Origin: Bacteroidota bacterium
GTDB lineage: Bacteria; Bacteroidota; Ignavibacteria; UBA10030; UBA8401
Direction of reading: 5' to 3'
Length of the DNA: 16,759 nt
Assembly (NCBI GenBank): GCA_030824295.1
Contig: JAVBYA010000082.1
Location: forward strand, 1 to 16,759
A program made the position numbers and the translations under genes. Below, piece by piece: positions 7,401 through 15,070 of this stretch (positions are counted from its first letter, which is position 1; each line of letters starts with the position of its first letter). Below the pieces are notes generated by a model. It searched no databases. It had not been told where the DNA came from and was given only the letters and a program-made list of their open reading frames with translations.

Positions 7401-9521
7401 TTATAGTTTTTCGAACAGGTACTTTGGCGTGATCCCCATATTCCACCAGGTGAACGCATACATATCGGCCCATTCTTCGATGGACTTCGACAGTGGTTTT
7501 CCGGCTCCGTGTCCTGCCGATGTTTCGATACGTATCAGAACAGGATTCGGTCCTTTGTACTTCTCCTGCAGTGTTGCGATGTATTTGAACGAATGTGCCG
7601 GAACAACACGGTCATCATGGTCCGCAGTCGTGACGAGCACCGCAGGATATTTCGTGGTGTCGCGGATATTATGGACCGGTGAATACTTCTTGAGATATTC
7701 GAACTGTGCGGGATCATCACTGGAGCCGTAGTCGTTCACCCACGCCCACCCGATGGTGAACTTCTGGAAGCGGAGCATATCCATCACACCGACCGCCGGG
7801 TGCGCCACTTTGAAGAGATCGGGGCGCTGATTGATGGTCGCACCGACAAGAAGGCCTCCGTTGGAACGTCCTTCGATCGCCAGTTTGGACGGGTTCGTAT
7901 ACTGCTCTTTGATCAGATACTCGGCAGCAGCGATGAAATCATCGAAGACATTCTGCTTGTTCTGCTTCATGCCCGCCTGATGCCATGCTTCGCCGTACTC
8001 GCTGCCGCCGCGGATGTTCGCCACGGCAAATATCCCTCCCTGCTCCAGCCAGACGAGCCGTGACGCACTGAACGAGGGATTGATGCTGACGTTGAATCCG
8101 CCGTAGCCGTACAGCCATGCCGGATGACTTCCGTCCAGCCGGATACCTTTCCGGTGCACGATGAACATCGGGATCTTCGTCCCGTCCTTGGAAGGATAGA
8201 AGACCTGTTTCGTAACGAAATTGTCCGGATTGAAATCGACCTGCGTTTTGCGGTAGAGAGTGGACTGCTTCGTCTTCAGGTCATACCGATAGATGACCGA
8301 CGGATATGTGAAGGATGTCAGGGAGTAGAACGTGAACTGGTCGGTCCGTTCACCGCCGAAACCGCTGACCGTGCCGAGCGTCTCCAGTTTGATCTCGTTC
8401 TCATACCTTCCCTCCAGCGAGAAGACGTATACACGATGGCTCACATCCTGCATATAGACGGCGAAGAGTTTATTGCCGACGATGGAGACGGAGGTCAATG
8501 CCTGCTGCCGGTGCGGTATGACATCCTTCCAATGCTCCGGTGCCGGCTTCGCCGGATCGACCAGCACCACCCTGCCGTTCGGCGAACCGTGCGAAGTGAA
8601 CATCAGTAACTTATCCCCCACATTGTCGATCACATAGATATCGTCGTCGAACGATTCCAGTACCGGCACCCAATCGCTTTTCTTTTTCATATCCCGTACG
8701 AACAGCGCGTTCCCGTTCGCATTCCGCTGCCACTTGGTCATGCTCATGAACCGTTCGTCTTCCGTCAGACCGATGCCGAATCCCATATGCGGATTCAGAG
8801 TATCCTGCATCATAAGTTCATCCTTGGACTGCGGTGTTCCGAGCACGTGATAGTACACCTTCTGGAATTCGTTGGATGCGGAGAGTTTCGATCCCGTATC
8901 CTTCGGCACTTCATAGCGGTTATAATAGAACCCGTTCCCGCGCCAGGTGATGCCGGTGAACTTCGCCCATTCGATCCTGTCGCTCATCAGTTTCTTTGTC
9001 CGCACATCCATCACGTAGATCTCGCGCCAGTCAGAACCGGCCTTGGACACCTGATACGCAGCGTAGCGTCCATCCTTGCTGAAGGTGATCCCCGCCAGCG
9101 ATGTGGTGCCGTCCGTGGAAAGTTTGTTCGGATCCAGGAAGAGCTCCGGCTTCGCATCCAGCGAACCGCGCATGATATACAGCACGCTCTGGTTCTGCAG
9201 TCCGTCATTCAGATAGTGGAACCAGTTCTTTCCCGCACGGAATGGAGCAGTATAGCGGGGATAGTTCATCAATTGAGTCAGCCGGTCACGCACCTTCTCC
9301 CGGAACGGGATCTTGTCCAGATACCCGAATGTGACGGCGTTCTGTTTCTGCACCCATTCGGCCGTGTTATCCGACCGGTCGTCCTCCAGCCAGCGATAGG
9401 GATCCGGCACCGGATTGCCGAAATATGTGTCCGTTTGTTCGGATTTTTGCGTGACCGGATACTGGATCTGTGCGCTAAGCACTGACGCAGCCATTACAAG
9501 CATCAGGAAGAATTTTCTCAT
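7401..9521 (-). CDS. Prolyl oligopeptidase, S9A family, secreted
   Basis: A 706-residue serine peptidase that cuts short peptides after proline. The first ~18 residues (MRKFFLMLVMAASVLSAQ) form a signal peptide, pointing to the periplasm. The beta-propeller domain follows; the family hallmark DPYRWLED is near residues 40-47. The C-terminal alpha/beta-hydrolase domain has the triad: Ser553 in GRSNGG, Asp in DHDDRVVP (about 637) and His671 in SAGHGAG. Length matches the family (porcine enzyme 710). AAGGA sits 5-6 bases before the ATG, and that ATG overlaps the upstream M14 stop as ATGA, so translation is likely coupled. It is the last gene of the unit and is followed by a good terminator. Together with the carboxypeptidase upstream it would degrade imported or environmental peptides. 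Confidence 0.96.
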   Translation of the reverse strand: MRKFFLMLVMAASVLSAQIQYPVTQKSEQTDTYFGNPVPDPYRWLEDDRSDNTAEWVQKQNAVTFGYLDKIPFREKVRDRLTQLMNYPRYTAPFRAGKNWFHYLNDGLQNQSVLYIMRGSLDAKPELFLDPNKLSTDGTTSLAGITFSKDGRYAAYQVSKAGSDWREIYVMDVRTKKLMSDRIEWAKFTGITWRGNGFYYNRYEVPKDTGSKLSASNEFQKVYYHVLGTPQSKDELMMQDTLNPHMGFGIGLTEDERFMSMTKWQRNANGNALFVRDMKKKSDWVPVLESFDDDIYVIDNVGDKLLMFTSHGSPNGRVVLVDPAKPAPEHWKDVIPHRQQALTSVSIVGNKLFAVYMQDVSHRVYVFSLEGRYENEIKLETLGTVSGFGGERTDQFTFYSLTSFTYPSVIYRYDLKTKQSTLYRKTQVDFNPDNFVTKQVFYPSKDGTKIPMFIVHRKGIRLDGSHPAWLYGYGGFNVSINPSFSASRLVWLEQGGIFAVANIRGGSEYGEAWHQAGMKQNKQNVFDDFIAAAEYLIKEQYTNPSKLAIEGRSNGGLLVGATINQRPDLFKVAHPAVGVMDMLRFQKFTIGWAWVNDYGSSDDPAQFEYLKKYSPVHNIRDTTKYPAVLVTTADHDDRVVPAHSFKYIATLQEKYKGPNPVLIRIETSAGHGAGKPLSKSIEEWADMYAFTWWNMGITPKYLFEKL

Positions 9522-11122
9522 GGACGTCCTTCTATTAGTTGAGTGATCTTAAATATTGGATACACTGAGCCATCTCCGAGCCGGTCATCCAGAACATTCC
9601 ACGAGACGGCGCCGTCCTCGGATTCCGGTTCGAGCAGAGTGAATGCCAGCCGGGCAAGAGGCTGGTCCATCGGTACGATGAGTGTGCCGGCCGGGACCGT
9701 CATAGTGACCGGTTCGAACCGTCCTTCCAGCGTCCGCATGCGGTGTTTTTGGAATTCACGCTCCGCCTGACGGTTCTGCGTGATGATGAATCGTTCACCG
9801 ACACCAGTGGCCGGCGAGCGGAGCGTGTCAATGCGGATGCCGTGGCGTTTGAGCAGGGCAGAGAGTTCCGGGAGTGAATCCGGAACGGCATAGAACAGCG
9901 GTGCAGCAGCACGCTTCACGGCCCGGGTGCCGTAGTACTCTTTGGTGATGATCGTACGGAGACTGTCCTCATTCATGCGGTACATGATCTCGCCGCTGTA
10001 CGGGTTCCGCTCCTCGATGACCGGCGCCAGGATGATCTGCTGCGCAGGATCGGACTCGACGATCTCACCGCGAACACTCAGCGAATCCCCCGGACGGATC
10101 CTTGCCGCATTCACATCAGCCGAAGCAACAGCAGACTTCACTGCAGACGCGTTCGCATTGGCGACATCCAGGATGCTCACGACGAGCGCCTTCATAGAGG
10201 CGATACGCTGCGGGAACGGAAGATACGAGTACGATTCACAGAGAATGGCAAGCCGGTTGCGCACGCCGACGTAGTTGCTGTTGAAACGCGGTTCATGCGC
10301 CCAGAAATAGTACCCCGCCGGACCCGCCGGTGTCTTTTCCAGATAGTCGCCGTACCGGTGGATGCGCCACTTCTTCGCCTGCATCTTTGCGGTGACCTTC
10401 GGGAAGAATTCATTCCTCGTGAAGGCATCGAGCCCTTCGTCCACGATCGGATTGAGCGCAAAGCTGTAGGTGATATGATAACCATGGAACGAGCCGTTCG
10501 TCGTATGAAGGTCCAGCGTGATATGCGGATCATATTCATTCAGCATGCGGACGAACGACACAGTCTCCGGCGATTCCAGTTTCATATGGTCACGGTTCAG
10601 ATCGAGCCCCTGAGCATTCGCACGCTGACCCATCCCGCCGATCGGGCCATGCTGCCATGGACGGTTATGCAGGGAGATCATATCATTCCCGTCCGCATTG
10701 TAAATGGGGACGATCAGCAGCACCAGCCGGCGCTTCCATTCCGCATGATCACCCCTGCGCAGTTCGCGCAGCAGTTCCAGCATTGCCTCCTTCCCCTCCA
10801 CTTCACCTGCATGGATGTTCGCCTGAATATAGACGATCACCTTTCCGGACCGGCGGAGGGTTTCCGGACGGGTGTCTGCAACATCCCCGTAGACGATCAT
10901 CGGAAGCCGCCGCCCCTGGAAGGAATATCCGAGCCACCCGAGCTTCAATGACGGAGTATCCAGCTTCAGTGCATCGATGAAATCCATCACATCCTGATAC
11001 CGCGAGGTCTCCTCATAGTTCGTCCGCTCCGGACGGGTCTGCTGGGCGGCGGCGGAAAGAGAGAGCAGGATGAACAGCGAAAGGCGAACGGTCATAGAGG
11101 AGCCTGGTGATGGTAGTTTCAT
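9518..11122 (-). CDS. Secreted M14-family zinc carboxypeptidase with C-terminal extension
   Basis: A 534-residue metallopeptidase. The zinc site is seen as NIHAGEVEG (His104, Glu107) and LDLHTTNG (His206). LDLNRDHMK (Arg177) fits the substrate carboxylate site, and ILCESYSY gives the likely catalytic Glu296. The catalytic domain covers about residues 35-320. The rest (about 320-534), with its proline-rich VPMDQPLARL motif, is an extension I associate with large bacterial M14 proteins; its role is unknown. A signal peptide is present with either start: M1 at 11122, which overlaps the upstream TGA as ATGA, or M10 at 11095 (MTVRLSLFILLSLSAAAQQ). Neither has a clear ribosome site; the overlap favours 11122. 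The 3' end overlaps the oligopeptidase ATG by 4 bases. Exopeptidase and proline endopeptidase side by side suggest joint peptide breakdown in the periplasm. Confidence 0.93.
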   Translation of the reverse strand: MKLPSPGSSMTVRLSLFILLSLSAAAQQTRPERTNYEETSRYQDVMDFIDALKLDTPSLKLGWLGYSFQGRRLPMIVYGDVADTRPETLRRSGKVIVYIQANIHAGEVEGKEAMLELLRELRRGDHAEWKRRLVLLIVPIYNADGNDMISLHNRPWQHGPIGGMGQRANAQGLDLNRDHMKLESPETVSFVRMLNEYDPHITLDLHTTNGSFHGYHITYSFALNPIVDEGLDAFTRNEFFPKVTAKMQAKKWRIHRYGDYLEKTPAGPAGYYFWAHEPRFNSNYVGVRNRLAILCESYSYLPFPQRIASMKALVVSILDVANANASAVKSAVASADVNAARIRPGDSLSVRGEIVESDPAQQIILAPVIEERNPYSGEIMYRMNEDSLRTIITKEYYGTRAVKRAAAPLFYAVPDSLPELSALLKRHGIRIDTLRSPATGVGERFIITQNRQAEREFQKHRMRTLEGRFEPVTMTVPAGTLIVPMDQPLARLAFTLLEPESEDGAVSWNVLDDRLGDGSVYPIFKITQLIEGRP

Positions 11123-11586
11123 TGGGCAGAGAAGCGGAACTGTTCCGCTGTGACAACAGTACGATAGTCCTGTACGGACATGATCACGGAATCGGTCAGT
11201 GAACCGGCATTGAATGCGATCCGTTCGTTCTCCAGAATTGAATCATCAACATACAGTTCCAACGGCAGGATCGGAGCACCGAACGGCGGAACAGATCCGG
11301 GAACAAGGCCGGTGAGTTCCAGCAGTTCCTCCTTTGTTGCGAACCGGATGCTTTTCGCCTTGAAGCGCTCTTTGATCATTTTCGAATCGACCTTCAGTGC
11401 GGCACTCAGCACGAACAGCTTGAAGGAGTCATCGATCTTCATCACGATCGCCTTGCCGCCCACTTTCACATCCTCGCCTCGTGCCTTGGCGGACTCCTCC
11501 GACGTGAACGTCGGTTCATGATGGACGGTCCGGTAGGGGATCTCCCGCTCCGTCAGATAGGCACTGATCGAATCAAAAACCGTCAT
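11119..11586 (-). CDS. YbaK/ProX-type aminoacyl-tRNA deacylase (trans-editing domain)
   Basis: A 155-residue single-domain protein of the YbaK/EbsC superfamily, cytosolic enzymes that clear mischarged tRNAs such as Ala-tRNA(Pro) or Cys-tRNA(Pro). Motifs seen: VHHEPTFTSEESAKARGE (20-37), GGKAIVMK with Lys45 and Lys50 (the conserved lysine region), LTGLVPGSVPPFG (92-104) and AFNAGSLTDSVIM, the usual family order. Which mischarged tRNA is cleared cannot be read from sequence; a few members act on other substrates. It is the first gene of the unit, and its TGA overlaps the M14 peptidase ATG by 4 bases (ATGA). The pairing of a tRNA-proofreading enzyme with two exported peptidases, one proline-specific, is unexpected. 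A divergent intergenic region with a candidate promoter lies upstream. Confidence 0.9.
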   Translation of the reverse strand: MTVFDSISAYLTEREIPYRTVHHEPTFTSEESAKARGEDVKVGGKAIVMKIDDSFKLFVLSAALKVDSKMIKERFKAKSIRFATKEELLELTGLVPGSVPPFGAPILPLELYVDDSILENERIAFNAGSLTDSVIMSVQDYRTVVTAEQFRFSAQ

Positions 11587-11661
11587 AGTGTTCCGGAGTT
11601 CCGGATTTGGAGGTGATTATTTCTGCTTGATTCTTGAATAAAAAATAGAGTATTTCTGTAT

Positions 11662-11689
11662 ATCATACAAAGGAATTTTCACCAATCAA
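11662..11689 (-). promoter_or_regulatory. Candidate promoter for the YbaK-M14-oligopeptidase operon
   Basis: In the A/T-rich divergent gap the minus strand reads TTGATT (11689-11684), 16 bases, then TATGAT (11667-11662), 5 of 6 to the -10 consensus. It lies about 75 bases before the YbaK-like start. The plus-strand promoter for the P-loop gene probably overlaps it (TTGAAT at 11634-11639 and TATATC at 11659-11664, a long 19-base spacer), so the two may compete. Pattern match only. Confidence 0.35.
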
Positions 11690-11720
11690 GAGAACCTGAA
11701 CAATAATAATAGGAGTTTCC

Positions 11721-12434
11721 ATGAGCAATCAACACTTCCCCATCCTCATCATCACCGGACGCCCTGCCGCGGGCAAGTCCGAAGTGATCGATTTCCTGAA
11801 GAAATGCGATCCGATCGTCCGCCTGGAGAAGTTCCATGTGGCCAATTTCGAGGAACTCGATGATTTTCTGTATGTATGGGAGACATTCGAGCTGGATGAC
11901 CTGATGACGCAGATGGGTAAGCCGCGCGTGTGGAGCGATGAGAAATATTGGTTCAAAGACCAGTATATCTGGGATCTGTATATGAAACGTCTGGCGCTCG
12001 ATTATCAGAAGAAAGTGATGAAGGATGCGGAGTATCATGCAAAGATGACCACGCTGGTCGAGTTCGCCCGCGGCGGTGAGAATGCCATTTACAATGCGCT
12101 CACCTTCCTCTCCGATGAGATGCTGAAGAAGGCCTCGCTGCTCTACATCAAAGTGCCGTATGAAGAATCGGTCCGGAAGAACCGGAAGCGCGCGCGTCCC
12201 GGACAGGAGGATTCCATCCTGCATCATTCACTGCCGGACGAGAAGATGGAGTTCTATTATAAGACGAACGATTGGGAAGCGATCGAGAAGAAGGATCCGG
12301 AATTCATCGAAGTGCGCGGCCACAAGATCCCGTATGTGGTGTTCGAGAACATGCCGGAGAAGACGCATGATGTGAAGTTGATCGAAGCGGAATTGGAGAG
12401 GGCCACGAACAAGCTGTGGAACATCAAAAAGTAG
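11721..12434 (+). CDS. P-loop kinase-like protein of unknown function
   Basis: A 237-residue soluble protein. Walker A is GRPAAGKS (residues 13-20) directly after a hydrophobic strand (PILIITG), as in nucleoside/nucleotide-kinase-like P-loop proteins. TTLVEFARGG (110-119) resembles the Walker-B/substrate region of such kinases. The basic stretch YEESVRKNRKRARPGQED (147-164) looks like a lid that would bind phosphates. The C-terminus is rich in charged residues and probably helical. No substrate can be assigned. The start is well supported: AGGAG at 11711-11715 lies 5 bases before the ATG. It is transcribed alone, divergent from the YbaK operon, and ends at a strong terminator. It has no functional partner in the window. 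A kinase acting on a small molecule is the best guess; an RNA or protein modifier is not excluded. Confidence 0.85.
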   Translation: MSNQHFPILIITGRPAAGKSEVIDFLKKCDPIVRLEKFHVANFEELDDFLYVWETFELDDLMTQMGKPRVWSDEKYWFKDQYIWDLYMKRLALDYQKKVMKDAEYHAKMTTLVEFARGGENAIYNALTFLSDEMLKKASLLYIKVPYEESVRKNRKRARPGQEDSILHHSLPDEKMEFYYKTNDWEAIEKKDPEFIEVRGHKIPYVVFENMPEKTHDVKLIEAELERATNKLWNIKK

Positions 12435-12452
12435 CCTGAAACAGCAACTTCC

Positions 12453-12493
12453 AACAGTCATGGCATGACGTACGTCATGCCATGACTGTTTTT
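12453..12493 (+). terminator. Perfect 38-bp palindrome with T tract, terminator of the P-loop gene
   Basis: The arms AACAGTCATGGCATGACGT (12453-12471) and its exact reverse complement (12472-12490) meet with no spacer, so the RNA hairpin would have a 4-nt loop. Five T residues (12489-12493) follow on the plus strand. It sits 18 bases after the P-loop stop and 10 bases before the end of the converging transporter gene. On the minus strand only two T residues follow, so it may also slow that direction but is best for plus. Confidence 0.85.
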
Positions 12494-12503
12494 ATACCCT
12501 TCC

Positions 12504-13829
12504 TCACACCCCCTGCAGTTTCCGGTCCGTCCTGCTGACGATCCGCTGGTAGAAGATCAACGCCACTCCCGCCGTAAATCCGATCGCTGAGAAGTAATAC
12601 CAGATATAGTGCGCCTGATCGTATGCCGTAGAAAGCAATTCAGGCGGCACCGTCTTCGGGTCAGGGCAATAGATGGTCAGCAGATAACCGGATAGCCCGA
12701 ATCCAAGAAGCGATGCCAGGAATGAATGCAGATGTCCGAACCCTAGATACAACCCTTCCTCACCTTTCGGGGCCTGCAGTGAGAAGAACTCATAATACCG
12801 CGGGGAGATGAAACTTTCCGCCAATCCCTGCAGAACAATACCTGCGATCATCATCACCGTAATGGGGTGTGCGGAGAAGAGTCCAAAGAACGAGATGCTG
12901 TCGCCGATGGAATGCTGCATCACTGAACCACTGGCCATCGCAACAGCCGAGAATGGCATGATGAACATCCCTACAGCCATGGAAGTGATCGCTTTGGCTT
13001 TCTTCATCAGCTGCGTGATGAAGACCACGGTCGTCACAACAACGAACGGATTGACGTTTGCGATCCATTCCGGCGACGCCCCCTCGCCGACAAGCCTCAG
13101 CACGTATTTAGGCATCGTCGCATACATCTGTTGCTGGATGATCCAGAATCCAGTGACGATCACAATGAGCATCACTAACCGGACATTCGTCACGACACGG
13201 ACGAACGCTTTCCATACTTCGGAGAACGATTTTCCCTCACCATCACTGTGGCTTGTTGAACGGTAGAAGAAGAAGACCGTCACCAATGCGATGAGTGAGA
13301 GTCCCGCGGAGTAGTAGTTGATGGATTCCACTCCCCACTGCAGCCGCAGAGGATAGGCGAACGTCTTACCGAGGAACGCGCCGACATTCACCATGCCGTA
13401 GAATATTGAATAGCCGCGAGCACGGGTCTCCTCGCTCGTATTCTTGGCGACCGTTCCCGCAATGATGGATTTGATGAACGATCCCCCGATCATCGCCAGC
13501 GCCAAGGCCGGAATAACGGCAACCTTGTAAGGAAAGAGCCCCAGCGAAGTATAACCGAGGAATAGAAGGGAAAAAGCGAGCAGAATGGCCTTGCGGAACC
13601 CGATCGTATCAGCAAGCGCACCGGTGAACGGCGGCAGGAAGAACATCCCTGCCGAGAATGTTCCGGCGATCCACGCCGCCCATACATCATCGTACCCCAC
13701 CACTCTGGACAGATACAACGTTATGGAGATAAACATTGCGTAATACGCAGAACGCTCGAACAATTCAACGACGTTCGCCGTCCAAAAGACCTTCGGGAAT
13801 CTCCATGTTGCTGTTGTGGTGGTTGACAT
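12504..13829 (-). CDS. MFS transporter, POT/PTR2 (proton-coupled oligopeptide)-like
   Basis: A 441-residue inner-membrane carrier with about 12 hydrophobic segments. The N-terminal helix carries VELFERSAYY (21-30), matching the ExxER motif that marks proton-coupled oligopeptide transporters (Glu22, Glu25, Arg26). The MFS loop motif after helix 2 reads GALADTIGFRKA. The segment around ESFISPRYYEFFSLQAPKGE and YLGFGHLHSF corresponds to the helix-10 region of the POT family. Peptide/proton symport is therefore the best guess; more distant MFS substrates remain possible, since the second half is less typical. It is the last of three transporter genes on this strand. A gap of 89 bases separates it from the gene upstream, and no clear ribosome site precedes the ATG. 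It would suit uptake of the products of the nearby exported peptidases. Confidence 0.8.
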   Translation of the reverse strand: MSTTTTATWRFPKVFWTANVVELFERSAYYAMFISITLYLSRVVGYDDVWAAWIAGTFSAGMFFLPPFTGALADTIGFRKAILLAFSLLFLGYTSLGLFPYKVAVIPALALAMIGGSFIKSIIAGTVAKNTSEETRARGYSIFYGMVNVGAFLGKTFAYPLRLQWGVESINYYSAGLSLIALVTVFFFYRSTSHSDGEGKSFSEVWKAFVRVVTNVRLVMLIVIVTGFWIIQQQMYATMPKYVLRLVGEGASPEWIANVNPFVVVTTVVFITQLMKKAKAITSMAVGMFIMPFSAVAMASGSVMQHSIGDSISFFGLFSAHPITVMMIAGIVLQGLAESFISPRYYEFFSLQAPKGEEGLYLGFGHLHSFLASLLGFGLSGYLLTIYCPDPKTVPPELLSTAYDQAHYIWYYFSAIGFTAGVALIFYQRIVSRTDRKLQGV

Positions 13830-13918
13830 ACACTGCTTTCACATGATATGGGATGATCGAAACTGCTGACTGCATTGCGTTGGCGAGACCATGACCGCGT
13901 AGGCCACATTCTTGTGTG

Positions 13919-15016
13919 TCACCCCTTCGTTTCCAACTCCTTCGCTGCGGCAAGTTCACGGATCCGCTTCTTTTCGGCGTGCGAAAGGAAATAGACCGCC
14001 ACAAAGATGAAACCGAGCGAGAGCCAGTCCTGCATCTTGGGGAATCTCCCTCCAAAGAGCATGAACGACACGATGGTTGCAGCGGTCCCGGCAACGAGCG
14101 AGGTCAACCTGTTCACCAACCCCGCGAACGTGGCGGTCCTCCCCTTGAACATGAAGATGAACACGGAGAAGAACGCGACCATACCGAACGCTGTGCCGGC
14201 GAGGATACCCCATCCCCAATCAGGATGCGGTGCGGCAAGGGACTGATGGAACATCCGCAGCTCCTCCCCCGCATCCGCGGACCATTCCGGCACACTGAAC
14301 AGGACATACCCGGCCAGCAGCATTGCAATGGTGGCCGTGATCTGTTCGATGGCAAAGAATCCGTTATTGTCCAACGCAACACCCTTGGCCCGCGTGTTCT
14401 TGTAATAATTCATGATATAGATACGGATCGCATAGACCGTGATATAGCTGGTCAGGATCGAGACAGCTGCCATCGAATTGACGAAATCGAAATCGCCGGG
14501 TGCGACCCAGATCAGATTGATCGCTGCCGCCATCAGAGCGAAGATCACTGCGATGTTCTCTTCGGCATAGACGCTCTTCTTCAGGATGCCCTGCCGGATC
14601 TGGATCTCATCCACCAAACGGCTGATGATGATGATGCTCGCCCGCATGATGACCATGGCGACCATCACGGAGATAGGAAGCAGATACATCATGGTCGTTG
14701 TAGGAATGACGACGGCGGTGCAGATGCCGGAGGGGATGATATAGAGGATCTCCTGAGGGAAGCGGAGACCGAAGAGTGTGATGTGCTTGTTCGATTTGAG
14801 ATGGTACCATCGGAGGCCGAGCGCCACCGACAATGCGATGGCATTCCCGCCGAGCGTACTATACACGAGGTACTCCACCTGGTTCATCCCGGGGAATCCC
14901 CCTTCCGCGCTCCCCGTGAAATACTTCACCGTCACGCCGGTGATCACATAGAAGAAGAAGTATCCGACGGAAAGCTGGATGAGCCTTCCGGTGCTGCCTT
15001 CCGTTGTGTTCCACAT
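13919..15016 (-). CDS. Ten-helix membrane protein, probably DMT/EamA-like transporter
   Basis: A 365-residue inner-membrane protein with about ten hydrophobic segments. The start at 15016 (MWNTTEGSTG) is chosen because AAGG lies 6 bases upstream and the region before it holds an intergenic hairpin; a TTG at 15067 would add 17 charged residues. The segments are short, and the C-terminal pair (TSLVAGTAATIVSFMLFGG, then WLSLGFIFVAVYFLSHAEKK) resembles the last two helices of EamA-type drug/metabolite carriers, which end in a lysine-rich tail as here. The N-terminal half has PTTTMMYLLPISVMVAMVIMR, unlike classic EamA helices, so the assignment is tentative. It lies between an OPA-type and a POT-like MFS carrier on the same strand. 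The substrate is unknown. Confidence 0.65.
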   Translation of the reverse strand: MWNTTEGSTGRLIQLSVGYFFFYVITGVTVKYFTGSAEGGFPGMNQVEYLVYSTLGGNAIALSVALGLRWYHLKSNKHITLFGLRFPQEILYIIPSGICTAVVIPTTTMMYLLPISVMVAMVIMRASIIIISRLVDEIQIRQGILKKSVYAEENIAVIFALMAAAINLIWVAPGDFDFVNSMAAVSILTSYITVYAIRIYIMNYYKNTRAKGVALDNNGFFAIEQITATIAMLLAGYVLFSVPEWSADAGEELRMFHQSLAAPHPDWGWGILAGTAFGMVAFFSVFIFMFKGRTATFAGLVNRLTSLVAGTAATIVSFMLFGGRFPKMQDWLSLGFIFVAVYFLSHAEKKRIRELAAAKELETKG

Positions 15017-15034
15017 ATACTGCCTTGACCTCTT

Positions 15035-15058
15035 CGGCCGTTCGTGAAGAACGGACCG
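15035..15058 (-). other. Intergenic hairpin before the DMT-like gene
   Basis: CCGTTC (15038-15043) pairs with GAACGG (15049-15054) around a 5-nt loop. Three further pairs (15035-15037 with 15056-15058) form if one base is bulged. It lies between the OPA-type stop (15071) and the chosen DMT-like start (15016). No T run follows. It could adjust expression between the two genes or be incidental. Confidence 0.35.
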
Positions 15059-15070
15059 ATCAAACAATCT

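Noticed and set aside
15017..15067. TTG at 15067 as the start of the DMT-like gene.
   Set aside because: A rare start codon with charged residues before the first helix; the ATG at 15016 has an AAGG site upstream and leaves the hairpin at 15035-15058 in untranslated space.
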